Notes under the pieces: generated by a model
Told to the model about the DNA's origin: nothing
What the model saw: the letters and a program-made list of their open reading frames with translations, nothing else
Database searches by the model: none
Program-made: the position numbers and the translations under genes
Origin: Lojkania enalia
Taxonomy: Eukaryota > Ascomycota > Dothideomycetes > Pleosporales
Reading direction: 5' to 3'
Assembly (NCBI GenBank): GCA_010094045.1
Contig: ML986609.1
Location: 178,501-211,438 of the forward strand
DNA length: 32,938 nt
Part shown: positions 9,700 to 21,676 of the stretch, one piece after another
Layout of the letters: each line of letters begins with the position of its first letter
Position numbering within the stretch: the stretch's first letter is position 1

Positions 9700-12600
9700 C
9701 TCTCCATCCTAGGCTTAAGCAAGTACGACTTATCAAATATCAATTTATCGTATTTATTTAGAGGAAAGTACTTCTAAATCCCTACTATTCTATATTTAAA
9801 AGGCGTTGGTGTACAACTAAACGCTCTTATTAATACTAGCGCCTAAGGCTTCCTATTCTTTAATTCTATAGTAGCTAGATTACTCTCCTAAGCCCTATAT
9901 ATATTAATACAGCGCTTACCCTTTAAAATTACCGTTAAAGGTTTTTAGGACTAAATCCAAACTCTAGTTAATTAGTATATCTACTTATACCTGTAAATTA
10001 ATAGAAGAACTATCTAAAACTGCCTATTTGTTATTATAAATCTAGGTACTTAGGATTGTATTATTAGTATTAAATAGTTATATTATTTTCAACTCCAGCT
10101 AGATACAGATAAAAATCAGATTATATAGTCTTCTAAGTATCCTACTACTTATAATCCTTCACCTCCTCTTCTTATATAATTAACTCAGCTAGCACGTAAT
10201 AAGGAGGTAGAGCTAGACATCCGGCGACGCGACGCTCTATAGGAAAAGGACTAGTATTAGTAGTCCTATAGTCCGACTATCTATCGTATTAAAAGTCTAC
10301 TAAGACTGCTAAAACTATATTAGTCTCTTATAGCCTACAGTCTAAATAAGCTCGGAGCTCCCGCACGCCCGTATATAATAAAGTCTAAACCCAATCCGAA
10401 GAAAGTCTATTCTCCTATTATTACTCTTATCTTAGCTAATACTTTCTACTTTAATATAAAGAGGAAAGAGAATGAGTTTTTCTCTACGTCTTTATACGAA
10501 ATCGAGTAGCTGATTAAAGATAAGTAAGCCCCAGAGCTAGAAGATAAGGTTGAAAATAAAGTACTGGTAAATCTCCAATTACTATCCAAATACTATAAGT
10601 ATTAGGATATATTTAGTAAAACTGCGGCTTATTAATTACCGGAATACCACCCTTACAATTATAAGATTATTCTTATAGAACCCCTCCCTAATAGTTACAG
10701 CCTGTTATACAAGTAGAATATTAAGGAGCTGGAGGCAACTAAAAAGTATATTATAGATAATCTACGGTATAGGTATATCGAGTAGAGTCGGAACTCTTTT
10801 ATATCTCCAATCCTTTACGTCCGCAAACCTAATAGCGACCTATATATCTATATAGATTATTATAAACTTAATACTCTTACTTATAAAGACGTATATCCGA
10901 TACCGCGCATAGATAAACTTTTATCTAGACCTACTAAGGTAGTAATTTTTACTAAGTTTAACATTCGTACGGCCTTTAACAAGATTAGAATAGACTCTAG
11001 TTCTAAGGAATATACTACCTTTTAGACTTAATACGGAACTTATAAGTATAAAGTTCTACCTTTTAGATTATATAACAGCCTAGCAACTTACCAGCGCTAT
11101 ATAAATAACGTACTAATCGACTACCTGGATAACTTTTATATTACTTACCTAGACGACATTTTTATCTACTCTAAAGACGAGGCGACATATACTATCTACG
11201 TTAAGAAAGTTCTTAAGAGATTATATTAAGCAGGGTTATAAGTTAATATTAAGAAAAGCGAATTCTATATTACCCGAACTAAATACCTTAGCTACATCCT
11301 CTTAAATAAAGGTTTTAAGGTTGACCTAGAGAAGGTAGAAGTACTGTATAACTAGCAGCTACCTACTACTATAACGGGTGTAAAATCCTTCTTAGGTTTT
11401 ACTAGATTCTACTAATAGTTTATACCGGAATTCTCGCGTGTCGCAAAGCTAATTATCGTACTATAGAGCCCTATAACCCCTTTCGTATAGATTTTAGAAT
11501 GTGATATTACCTTTAAGAAATTAAAGTTAGCCCTATTAAGTATACCTACTCTCTACCACTTTAACCCTGCGTTAGAAATAAAAATGGAAACTAATACCTC
11601 TAATAGAGTAGTTGTAGGAGTACTATTATAGAAACATTCTAACGGAAAATAGTACCCTATAACGTTCTATAGTAAGGTTCTATCCGGTTCGGAACTAAAC
11701 TGGAAGATCTATAATAAGAAACTGTTCGCAATCGTTACTGCGTTTAAGTAATAGAGGGTAGAACTTACTTTAGTAGCTACTAGGACTCTAGTATACACCA
11801 ATCATCACTTACTCGAATATTTTATAACTACGAAGGTACTTAATACTCGTTAAGTTCGTTGGACCGAGGAATTAGCTTAGTATCAGTTCCGAATCGAGTA
11901 TACCCTAAGTAAGAATAATACTAGAGTAGATATCCTCAGTCGTTGTAAATAAGATATAGAAAACTTAAAAGTAGTTTAAACCGATAACCGGTTAAGAGTC
12001 CTATTTAAACCGTATTAACTTTACCCCCGAATTAATACCGAATTAGCCTAGTCCTATATTATCTAAATAATAACTTAAGCGGCTATACTAAATATTATTA
12101 AAGGCTAGGAGCAGGTTATATTACTAGACTCTCTAGAGTTGATTAATATATTACTATAGAAAAACTAAACCTCCTTCGCGCAGGAATATATACTTCTATC
12201 CTATAAGTATCGGATAGAGAACGGACTACTCCTCTATAACAATTACTTATATATTCTATTAGATTTAGGCCTTTACACGCGACTTATATAAGAGACTTAT
12301 AACTAAGTATCCTCCGCACATTTAAGTGCTACTAAAACCTATTAGTTACTATCCTAGAAGTACTACTAGAAGGATATAGAGGCTACTTATAAACAATATA
12401 TACGGAATTACATCCTATACTATAAAGCTTATCTAATATAAACCCGAACCCCAGGTTTTATCTACCTACTTCCTATACTAAATCGACTAATATAGTATCT
12501 ATATATTAACTTTAAAGATTTTCCTATAGATAAGTCCGGATATAATTAGATTATAGTGGTAATCAATCGCCTATCTAAACAAGTAGTATCTATCCCCTAC

Positions 12601-13650
12601 TATTATATAATTAACGTAAGGGGAATAGCCAAATTATTTATTTAATAGGTATACCGCTTTAGCTATACGCCCGAAACCATCATTTTAGACTAAAGACCTT
12701 AGTTTATATCTAGTTTCTAGTCTAAATTCTACTATATCTTAGGCGTAAAGATTAAACTATCTACTACTTATTATAAAGAGACTAACAGACAGATAGAGAT
12801 TATAAATAAGTATATTAATTAGAGACTACACCCTTTTATATCCTTCTACTAGGACAACTAGAGTTCTCTATTACCTATAATCGACCGAGTACAAGTAACT
12901 CTACCTTATATAACTATCGGAATATCTCTATATTAGATTCTATACAGATCTAAACCCTGTTAGAGTTGGGATTAGAAATATTCTATTAATCCTATTACTA
13001 TAATAGATAAATTAAATTGTAAAGACGCTTTAGCTCTAGCAACTCATATATATATAGCCTGGGAAACCGTAAAGGCTAATATTAAGAAGGCTTAGGATCG
13101 CATATAATCCGTTGTTAACTATTACTAGTAACCGATTAATTAGTAGATCGGTAATATAGTCTACCTAAATACTAAGAATCTTACGGTCTAGAGACCGAGC
13201 TGAAAGCTATCTGATTAATAGAAGGGCCCTTTTAAAGTACTAGAATAGGTTAGAAACTTATACTATCTACAGCTACCTCTAGAGTTAAGAATATATAATA
13301 TCTTCGCACTAAACCTGCTGTATAAAAACCCTCAGGACCTTCTACTAGGGTAAGAAGCTCCGAAACCACCCGCTATCGCTATTAAGGGGGTAGAAGAGTG
13401 GGAGGTTGAGGAAATACTGGCTAGTAAGCTGTATTATAAGACCCTTAAATACCGTATAAAATAGGTAGAATACAATCCTAACCCGGTCTAGTATAAAGCC
13501 TTAAATTTTATAGGTTCGCCTTATAAGCTAAGAGCTTTTTATAATAAGTATCCGAATTAGCTAAGACCCCTAAAGGCCCTGATCAAATAGATTAAGGTAT
13601 ATAAGAATAGTATAGAGAATATAGATTACCTAGTAGACGATAATATATAA
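9700..13650 (+). pseudogene. pol: G2 pol: protease, reverse transcriptase, RNase H, integrase, chromodomain; broken
   Basis: Domains in order. The protease is near 9825-9880, reading LINTSA where the active-site LIDTGA is expected. Reverse transcriptase covers about 10640-11380, with an intact YLDD box at 11146-11157, followed by VKSFLGFTRFY. RNase H runs about 11560-11960 and integrase about 12280-13000, with AHLSAT, INRLSKQVVSIP, STTYYKETNRQIEI and NPITIIDKL. The chromodomain is at about 13390-13580 (EEWEVEEILASKLYYK, RIK*VEYNP). In the family this makes and integrates the cDNA. Many long stretches of 40-60 codons remain open, but stops and the mutated protease rule out function. The intact YLDD contrasts with YINN in G1 and G3. 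Confidence 0.87.
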
Positions 13651-13689
13651 GAGTTGAGTAGTAGATTAAAAAACTAAAATATAGGCCCG

Positions 13690-14205
13690 AAATTACTCTT
13701 CTATAGAATCCGGAGGATCTGATAGCAGGCTATTAGATACTTCTCTAGTCCTCTTCTCCTCTACCCTCCTTCCCCTTCTTTCCCTCCGGACTCCCCCTAA
13801 ACCTCTTCTACCTCGTCTTTAGCCGCCCGAGAGCGCCACAATGTCAGCTTAAAGGCTAGATACTAAAGCCTCTAGGGCCGAAACCTGATAGAGCAACTTA
13901 ATACTCTAGTAGAATAAAGCTACCTGGATACTGGCCGCAGAAAGGCTATCTTCCTAACTCTTTACAACCTGGGCTATAAGTACTAGACTGTAAGCGGATT
14001 CCGAAATAGCCTTAAAAGCTACCTTTTTATCCTCCTTATCTCCTGCGTATCGGGCCGCTGCCTATAGTTTAAGATAGCCCCGGAGGACTAGAAACTCCTC
14101 CTTATAGTAGGAGGGGATCTATAAGTACGTTAGTAGTAAGTACCCTACTAGTATTAGATGCGATTCGTACAGGGTTGTACTTTTTATTTTACGAGGTGTA
14201 ATACT
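13690..14205 (-). pseudogene. Antisense reading frame downstream of G2 pol (about 170 codons, few stops)
   Basis: I do not recognise this protein. The minus-strand frame runs from about 14205 to a TAA near 13694 and is interrupted only about four times, each by TAG or TAA consistent with a former Gln codon. It contains KAISESAYSLVLIAQVV, EDSLSAASIQVALFY, LLYQVSALEALVSSL and ADIVALSGG, then an Arg/Glu-rich basic tail ending LLSDPPDSIEE. The middle is Ala/Leu/Ser-rich and probably helical. It starts beyond the end of pol and points against it. A comparable antisense frame lies at the same place in G4. The plus-strand frames of this GC-richer stretch also have few stops, so coding on the minus strand is inferred, not proven. 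No start codon was identified: the ATG at 14210-14208 is out of frame. Confidence 0.5.
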
Positions 14206-14210
14206 CGCAT

Positions 14211-14740
14211 TTTTTTAATCTTAGAGACTAAAAGGAAAATATTATATACTACCCGTAGGCGAGCGCGCGCGTAGCCTAAAGGCAGATAATTTAAAAGGCT
14301 TCTAAAGAGGCTCTAGAAGGTGGGCGGAGTAGTATATTAATTAATTTTTTCTATAAGGCGTTAGTAATATTTTAATAATTAATAGTTCTAGAGACGTACA
14401 ACGATATATACAGAGTAGAAGTTATTATTTAGTTAAGGAAGCTCAGTTAATAGCAACCTGGTAATATACTAAGGCTGGTAAATGCTTGTTACTATACGCG
14501 ACGAAATTGCAATATTAATAAACTATTACGATAGTAGTTACTAGCTAATATATAGGTTAATCACACTTACCGCGAAAACCTTACTTAATATTACATTAAT
14601 AAACGCATCTCTATAAGTAACCGCGCGTATTAGCCCTTACTAGTAAATACCTTTTTAAAGAAATTTCTTTATACTGGAACCTATCTGTAACAGCCCTAAT
14701 TCCCTCCCGAACTAGCACAGATAGGGACTATTAGCCTACG
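14211..14740. other. Non-coding 3' region of G2
   Basis: I see no reading frame or family motif over about 530 bp. The stretch holds a GC-rich patch near 14254-14280 (gcgagcgcgcgcgtag) and, just before the polypurine tract, a 9-bp perfect hairpin (14680-14688 with 14717-14725). It probably contains the promoter and leader of the antisense frame, if that frame was a gene. Confidence 0.5.
14680..14725. repeat. Hairpin 5' of the G2 polypurine tract
   Basis: The arms cctatctgt (14680-14688) and acagatagg (14717-14725) are perfect inverted repeats around a 28-base loop, ending about 15 bases before the purine tract. This is a direct observation; a role in RNA processing or plus-strand priming is only a guess. 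Confidence 0.5.
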
Positions 14741-14753
14741 AGGAGGGGGGTAG
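14741..14753 (+). other. G2 polypurine tract
   Basis: aggaggggggtag lies directly before the 3' LTR, where Ty3/Gypsy elements prime plus-strand synthesis. Confidence 0.8.
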
Positions 14754-15032
14754 TATAATAATACAAAGAAATCGTTCCACGAAAAGCTTTATATACAACC
14801 TTATCCCAAAGCTTTTTACTTATCTTATCCTACCCCCAGTTCTACCCCTTTTCCCTTCTATATATAGTTATACACTCCCTTATAAGTAGTTTAGTAGTTC
14901 TTTTATATCCTTTCATATAAGGCCTATAGGTGTTAATAGAATTCCTAGGTCCCTAAACCCCTACGTACTCCTATATACCTCTAAGTAGATTCGTGCCGTA
15001 TTCGGACCTATTATCTTACCTGCGCTATTATA
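14754..15032 (+). repeat. G2 3' LTR (279 bp)
   Basis: It starts tataataatacaaag and ends gctattata, gap-free against the 5' LTR, and is followed by the target duplication cagac (15033-15037). Compared with the solo LTR it has lost both TGs near the start to TA. Confidence 0.93.
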
Positions 15033-15330
15033 CAGACGCTTATACGCAGTTAGTTAATCGTACTTTAAATAGTTAACTCTATTACTATATACTATATATA
15101 AATATTAAAACGTTACGTAAAAAATAGAGATATCTATATTATATAGGTTTTTATAGGGGCTAGGTCTATACTATTATATAGGCTAGCCGGGTCGGCGAAA
15201 TCTTCCTCTATTATAGTTAAGATAAGTCGGTTATATTCTAGCTAGTAGCTAATAGTTGTTACTAACAGCTGGTTCGGGTATTATAATAAAGGTAGTATAG
15301 GTGTAGAGGTGTCGCGGTATTACTATAATA
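15033..15330 (-). repeat. G1 5' LTR, main part (split by G2)
   Basis: Bases 15038-15330 plus the 10 bases 7831-7840 add up to 303 bp, the length of the other three LTRs of this family. The first 5 bases (15033-15037) are the G2 target duplication. On the minus strand it starts tattatag at 15330. It is followed outside by agtcg (15331-15335), the G1 target duplication. Confidence 0.88.
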
Positions 15331-15335
15331 AGTCG

Positions 15336-15849
15336 ATTCTATCTTTTAGAACTAGTAACTACTACTTCTATTAATATTATACCTATTATAAAGTCTAATT
15401 CGTTAAAGTTGTATATATTTTTATTAATAATACTATACTTAGCCTTTATATTCTATATAAGGTAGAACTAGCCTTCTATAATCTTAGAATTCTTATATTT
15501 AGCTCTTAAATAGTCGTACTTTTACTTAAATTTAACCTTAAGCTTAGGTATCTATTTAATAAAGTTCTCTACCTAGTTCTTTTTAACCTAGCTAGTAGAG
15601 TATACAACTAGTAGTAAATTAGCTATATTTTAAATAGTAGTAAGTTGTAGTAGAAATCCTCTTATATCTAGATCTAGTATATACTAAACAATTATCTATT
15701 CCTTAATCTTACTAAGCTTTATTAAATTAGACCGGTAATTATATTATAAAGCTATTTCTTACTTTTATATACTAAATATACTTTAGGAGATATTATAGCT
15801 TAATATAATATAACGTATAGTTAGTATTATATCTTATTAAAGAGCTTAG
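15336..15849 (-). pseudogene. P-C transposase (left copy), N-terminal half
   Basis: On the minus strand this resumes the transposase broken by G1 at 2005. It reads a helix-turn-helix (KVYLVYKSKK*LYN), then the CENP-B-type segment (KLSKIKE, YILDLDIRGF), FIK*IPKLKVKF and KYDYLRAKY, up to the first catalytic motif IYNFNELDF. There the codon at 15402-15404 is Asn instead of Asp. This order is diagnostic of pogo/Fot1 transposases. The frame nearly reaches the expected start; the 5' untranslated part and terminal repeat of P-C that should follow are absent, because G3 begins at 15855. Confidence 0.75.
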
Positions 15850-15854
15850 AGTAT

Positions 15855-16157
15855 TATTATAGTAATACCGCAACACCTCTACACCTATACTACCTTTACT
15901 ATAATACCCGAACCAGCTGCTAGTAATAGCTATTAGCTACTAGCTGGAATATAACCGACTTATCTTAACCACAATAGAGGAATATTTTACTAACCTAGCT
16001 AGCCTGTATAGTAGTATAGATCTAGCTTCTATAAAAACCTATATAATATAGATATTTCTATTCTTTACGCAACGTTTTAATATTTATATATAGTATATAG
16101 TAATAGAGTTAACTATTTAAAGTATAATTAACTAACTGCGCGTAAACATCCGTAATA
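15855..16157 (+). repeat. G3 5' LTR (303 bp)
   Basis: It starts tattatagtaatacc and ends ccgtaata. It matches 21677-21979 directly and both G1 LTRs in inverted orientation. The sequence after it (ttatattatatt) is shared with G1, but I could not recognise a tRNA primer site there. Confidence 0.88.
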
Positions 16158-16179
16158 TTATATTATATTATCTACTATT

Positions 16180-17190
16180 ATATATTATAGACGAGAACGC
16201 GCTTATTAGTATATTTAAAGAGATCTAGAGTAAGCTAGACTTTTTATAGTAGAAGAACGAGATACTAGTAGAGGCCTTAGTAACTTAAGAGAACTACTAT
16301 AAGTCAGACCTTAAAGTAATATAAAGGGAATTTAGTAGCCGCTAAATAGCTACCCCTCTACTAGCTACTAGCATATTAACAGTAATAGAACTATTACCCG
16401 CCCTTAGCCCGACTTAGTCTATAATTCTAGCTTCTAAACAGATGCCTATATTAACCTCTAATCTACTTAAAACTATATATAACTCGTATTTCCATTTTAA
16501 CTACTTATCTAACCCTCTAATATTCTCTAGTAAACGTTTAAAGCTTTTACACTTTATTAGAAAGCTCTACTATAAATTAGAAGGAAATGCTAACCGATAC
16601 CTAACTAAATATACCCGCCTTCTATATACCTATTCCTACCTAGAATAAGATCTAGTAATATTAGTTAACCTATTAATAGATAAGGGTATTAACTCTATAG
16701 ATAGCTTAGTCGCCTTTTTAGAATCTACCTATAGCGACCGGAATAAGGAGACTATAGTATAGAGTAAGCTAGAAATCTTAAAGTAAGGCTAAAGCAAGTT
16801 TCCTACTTACTTTACTAAATTCCGACGCTTAATTATAGATACTAAACTAAATAAGACCGGATAAATTATATATCTCTAATATTCTCTCTCTAATAAGCTC
16901 CGCCGTATTATAATAGGTATTATAATACCTAGCACCCTAAACGACTACGCTAACCTGATTTCCCTATATAATACTAACCTATATTATCTATTTAGTAACT
17001 ATCGTAAATAACTAAAGTATTATACTACTTACTAGAAGGACCTAAATGCTATAGAACTTAATACTTCTAGCTATACGCTTATAGGCTCTAATAAATAAGA
17101 AAGGCGCCGCCGTAAAGGACGCTGTTATAAGTATAATAGTAAGAGATATATTTCGCTAGAATATAGCGCCCCTCTACTATTAATCCGTTA
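16180..17190 (+). pseudogene. gag: G3 gag with CCHC zinc knuckle; contains the only open stretch of 68 codons
   Basis: A single plus-strand frame from about 16186 reads a capsid-like protein. The open stretch 16442-16648 starts at an internal ATG (MPILTSNLLK) and includes FIRKLYYKLEGNANRYL, a typical Ty3/Gypsy gag segment; the same frame is open upstream of this ATG and continues past its stop. Downstream come LVNLLIDKGINSIDSLVAF, KFPTYFTKFRRLI and the knuckle at 17122-17163 (CYKYNSKRYISLEY), where Cys2, His and Cys3 are now Tyr. The role would be capsid assembly and RNA packaging. The 68-codon ORF is therefore a survivor fragment, not a separate gene. Confidence 0.8.
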
Positions 17191-17479
17191 AGGGTCTTAG
17201 AGCCCTACTATATCTAGTAGATCCTACTCTTAATCCTCTAACTAATCCTTTAACTAATCCTTAATACGCTCGTTATCTTATAGATAAGGCTATTATTCTT
17301 ACTCTTAAATATAGCTAGTTTTACTAATTAGAACGTTGCTAAAAGGTTCGTCCTAAAAGTAAGTTATCTTCTAGGACTACACCTATACCGAATTTCTATA
17401 TACTTATAGAACCAGCCTCTATAGAAATAGTTATAGAACTACTAGATTCTAGCTCCTTTTTTAATCTATTAAGACCTAG

Positions 17480-20400
17480 TCTAGTAAAATATTAATATTC
17501 TTATTAATACTAGGGCTACTAGTTATAGCTATATCTATAGAGATCTTATATATACCTTAAAACTCTAAAAGATATAACTTCTATATAATTTATATCTAAC
17601 CGGCTTTAATAGAAAAGTCTTTTATAGGGGGACTATCTTCTATTTAGTTACCCTAACCCTCTAATATCTAAACTATTTAGAGATAGTATATTTCTATATA
17701 ACTATACTAGGAAAATACTAGTTAATTCTAAGATAGCTATAAATATATAAGTATTATATAAACCTAAACTACGAGAATAAACAGCTAGTTTTTACCGCTA
17801 ACTAATACCTAACTTAATACTTATAATCTACTAGTACTACTATCTATTAATAGGCTATCTAAACGGTTATTAAAAACTGTAAACTATCTAAATCTAATAT
17901 AAAAGGAGATCTTAAAATAACTAATTTATAACTCTTATATAGCCTAAAGCCTAAATAGTACTATTTAAAGTTCTACCTATTAAGCTATACCTAATATAAT
18001 TACTAGCGGCCTAAAATACTATATAAGTTAAAAGAATCTAAAACTAAAACTAACCTAACCTTAGACGAAGATTATAGCTAAGAGGACCTATCTAAGCCTA
18101 AATACCTAAAGTTTATACTATAGCTAGATATATACTATATAAGTACTATACTACTAGTTTAACTTTTCTAATAATTTAACTATAAAATCTTCGCTATATT
18201 AATAGCTAATATTAATAAGGCTCTAGCCTTAAAGGTATATACTAACCCTATTACTAAAGTACTTAAAGAATACTATAACCTATTATCTATCTTCTTATAT
18301 AAGAATGTAGATAAACTACCTAAATAATAACCGTATAATTATAAGATTAAACTAGAGAATAGTAAGTAAGCTAGCTTCGGTCTACTCTATAGGATGTCCT
18401 AGAACGAGTTAAAGATACTAAGAAAGTACCTTAATAAGAACTTGTCTAAGGGATTTATTAGAATAAGCTTATTACTAGTAGCTATACCTATAATCTTTAT
18501 AAAGAAACTTAAAGGTAGTCTCTAATTCTATATAAACTATAAAGCCCTAAATACTATTACTATTAAGAACTAATACCTGATTCTACTAATCTAAGAAATA
18601 TTAACCTAATTTAGTAAGGCTAAGTATTATATAAAACTTAATATTATTGCCGCGTTTAATAAGCTAAGGATTATTAAGGGAGATAAATAGAAGACTACCT
18701 TTTATATATACTACAGGCTGTTTAAATATCTAGTAATACCCTTTAGCCTAGTTAATACTCTAAGTATGTTCTAGTACTTTATAAATAATATACTAAGACT
18801 ATACTTTAATATATTCTATACTATCTATATTAATAATATTCTAATATTTAGTAAGAATCTAAAGGATTATAAGTAGTATATCTAGCTAGTCTTTAAAGCT
18901 TTAAGAGCGAATAGTCTACAGCTTAATATAGATAAGTATAAGTTCTACTAGTTAGAAGTAACCTACCTAGGGTATATAATTACTATAGAAAGGATCTATA
19001 TAGACTTAAAGAAGGTAGAGATAATTATTAACTAGGAATACTCTAAGAATATAAAAGATATTTAAACCTTTATAGGTTTCGCGAACTTCTACCAACGATT
19101 TATTAGTAATTTCTTATAGAAAGTCTCCCCTTTAATAGCCCTGACTAAGAAGAATACTTAATTTAACTAGAATAATAGCTGTTAATATTCCTTTAACTAC
19201 CTAAAGGATGCTTTTATCTCTATACTAATTTTCTAATACTTTAACCCTAAATTACTAATAGTAGTAGAAGCTAACGTGTCTAACTTTATAATAGCTAGTA
19301 TACTATCCTAGAGAGGCGCTAACGGTAAACTAAGACCTATTACCTACTTCTCTAAGTATATAAACTCTACTAAAGGCAACTATAAGATATATAATAAGAA
19401 ACTGCTCGCGATTATCTAATATTTTAAGTAATAGAGGCCCGAATTAGAAGGCGTAGTATTTCCTATAGAAGTGCTAAACGATTATAAGAATCTGTAGTAC
19501 TTTATAATAACGAAGTAGCTAAGCTACTAATAGGCCCGTTAATTAGAATATCTATTAAGGTTTAACTTTAGTATTATATACTAACCTAGAAAACTTAAAG
19601 AGAAGTCTAATACCTTAACTCGAAGGTTATAGAATAAGCCTATATAAGAAGAGGCCTATAGAGGTTATTAACAGATATTACTTCGTCCTGAACTATTCTA
19701 ATAGATAGAAGTAGGCTGATCGATTATAGAAATTATCGACGAAGAATACCCGAATAATAATCTAATCTAAGACACCCTAAAGCTACTAAGAAAAGGAGCC
19801 CGTCGATCTAAGCTTCTAATTCTAGTTAACTATAAAGAGCGTAACAACTAACTATACTACTAAAATTAACTTATAGTACTAAACTATAATAAGCTGAAAT
19901 TTAAGCTATTATAAGCTATCTACAACTCGCCGTCTAGCGGACACCCTAGTTGAGAAAAGACCTTAGAACTACTCTAGTATAAGTACTATTAGTTAAAAAT
20001 GTTCGACTTAGTATAATAATATATAGGCTGTTATTATATATACCGAAGAAGTAAGACTTCTAGAGAGAAGTACTATAGATTATTAAAACTATTGCCTATA
20101 CCTAAATAAAGGTTTTAAAATATCTTTATAAACTTTATAACTAATCTATTAGAATTAAAAGGTTGTATAAATATTATAGTAGTAGTTAATAGGCTTAGTA
20201 AGTATAGACACCTAATACTATATATAAGAATCGAAACTCCTAACGTTATCTAACTATTCTATTACTATATATAGGTTTACTATAAACTACTATATACTAT
20301 TATATTTAACTGTAAAATATAGTTTATTTCTACCTTCTACTAAAAGCTCTATAGACAGCTATAAATTAATACGCGTATATTAACTAGCTTCTATTTAGAG

Positions 20401-21190
20401 ACTAATAGCTAGATAGAGAACGCTAACGTAGTAATAGAATAAGTTCTCTAAGCCTATACTAGCTATAAATAAGATAACTAGGTTGAATAGCTATTAATAG
20501 TATAGTTTAAAGCGAACAACACAGTGTTTAAATTAATAAAAGTCTCTCTATTTCTAGTCTACTTTAGCTAGCACCCTCGAATAGGCTTTAAGCCGCCTAT
20601 AAAGATCTATTAACCGCTAAAATAGTCCCTAATAGTTTAGGAAGCTAATAGACTAGTTAATAAGATAAAGGATATTATAGAGTATATTAGAGAAGAACTT
20701 ACCTGAGTATAAGCGCTCTAATAAAAGTACGCTAACCGCAAGCGTATATTAGCCTTTAACTATTAGGTTAGTAATCTAGTCTAGCTAGATACTAGAAATA
20801 TACGTATATGAAAACCGTCGAAAAAACTTAACTAGAAGAATATAGACCCCTATAAGATTATTATAAAGGTATCCTCACACGCTTATAGACTAAAGCTACC
20901 TAAATCGGCTAAAATACATCCTATATTCTATATATTACTATTATAGCTAGCACCTAAATCGTCTAACTACTTACTTAGTTAATAAGTATATAATCCTAAA
21001 CCTATTAAGATTAATAGAGAACTAGAATACTTTGTTAAGTAAATAGAAGACCTCTACTACAACTAATAGAGATGCTGGTATAAATATCTAGTTAAGTAGA
21101 CTAGCTATTATAACCTAGAATAGTACTCGGCTAGTAATTTTACTAAGACAACTGCTGTAGAAGATTACTACGCTAGAAACCTAAATAAAT
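17480..21190 (+). pseudogene. pol: G3 pol: protease, reverse transcriptase, RNase H, integrase, chromodomain; broken
   Basis: The protease has NTRA where DTGA is expected; the Asn codon is 17506-17508. Reverse transcriptase (about 18350-19080) includes KGFIRISLLLVAIPIIFIKK, and the YxDD box at 18826-18837 reads YINN, so both metal-binding Asp are lost. The thumb follows with FIGFANFYQRFI. RNase H (about 19200-19620) has PITYFSKYINSTKGNYKIYN. Integrase (about 19900-20700) has VVVNRLSKYRHL and a preserved IENANVVIE around the catalytic Glu. The chromodomain (about 20990-21180) reads ELEYFVK*IEDL, YLVK*TSYYN and ASNFTKTTAVEDYYAR. Stops of RIP type run throughout. Function is excluded; identity is clear from the domain order. 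Confidence 0.85.
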
Positions 21191-21265
21191 AAGACCTAAA
21201 TATAATATTACGTCTAGATTCTTAATTAGGTGCTAGGGTCTAATCTAAGTATATTTTTAGACGCC

Positions 21266-21600
21266 TATAATAATACTATACTAATATAATACTAGTAATA
21301 ATACTACTACTAATCCCTAGTATAGTACTACTATATAAACTGAACCGACCTAATTTCTAGTATAGTACTATTATACGATAATAACTGGTTGTACTAATAT
21401 ACTTACAATCTAACCTAATCCCTAGTATAATACTACTATAAGAACCGAACCGACCTAATCCCTAATATAGTACTACTATTAACTACTAGTCGCGCTGATA
21501 TACCTATAATCTAACCTCATCCCTAGTATAGTACTACTATATAATAATAACTAATTATACTAATATACCTATAACCTTAACTAATACTAGTATTAATAAC
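21266..21600 (+). repeat. Minisatellite-like tandem repeat block in G3, between pol and the polypurine tract
   Basis: Units built on ctaatccctagtatagtac recur about five times at roughly 40 to 75 bp spacing, some with gaaccgacctaat, others with gcgctgatatacctat. It is the counterpart of 2388-2723 in G1 but with units in a different order and number, so the block changes faster than the flanking DNA. Confidence 0.75.
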
Positions 21601-21663
21601 TACTACTTAATTATAAATAACCTAAATATAATATAAAGACCTAACTTATAGGAGCTTATAATT

Positions 21664-21676
21664 AAGAGGGGGGTAC
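21664..21676 (+). other. G3 polypurine tract
   Basis: aagaggggggtac immediately precedes the 3' LTR, as in G1. Confidence 0.8.

Larger units (their letters stand above)
7841..15032 (+). mobile_element. G2: Ty3/Gypsy chromovirus-type LTR retrotransposon, full length, inside an LTR of G1
   Basis: G2 is 7192 bp with two 279-bp LTRs and a 5-bp target duplication (tagac/cagac). The internal region of 6634 bp holds gag, protease, reverse transcriptase, RNase H, integrase and a chromodomain on the plus strand, an antisense frame downstream of pol, about 530 bp without a recognisable gene, and a polypurine tract. It is visibly less degraded than G1, G3 and the P-A/P-C relics: stops are rarer, more C and G survive, and the YLDD box is intact. 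It is the last insertion in the left nest. Confidence 0.93.
2006..15330 (-). mobile_element. G1: Ty3/Gypsy chromovirus-type LTR retrotransposon, minus strand, interrupted by G2
   Basis: G1 is 6128 bp once the G2 insertion and its duplicated target (7841-15037) are removed: a 303-bp LTR, 5522 bp internal and a 303-bp LTR. It is collinear with G3 (6125 bp), and the same motifs fall at the mirrored positions. Order on the minus strand is LTR, gag with CCHC knuckle, protease, reverse transcriptase, RNase H, integrase, chromodomain, minisatellite block, polypurine tract, LTR. It inserted into the P-C transposase gene. All frames are destroyed by RIP-type stops, so it is non-autonomous and inert. 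Confidence 0.88.

Noticed and set aside
16442..16648. 68-codon ORF as an independent small gene
   Set aside because: It lies in frame within G3 gag, starts at an internal Met, and the gag frame continues on both sides; the homologous stretch in G1 is broken.
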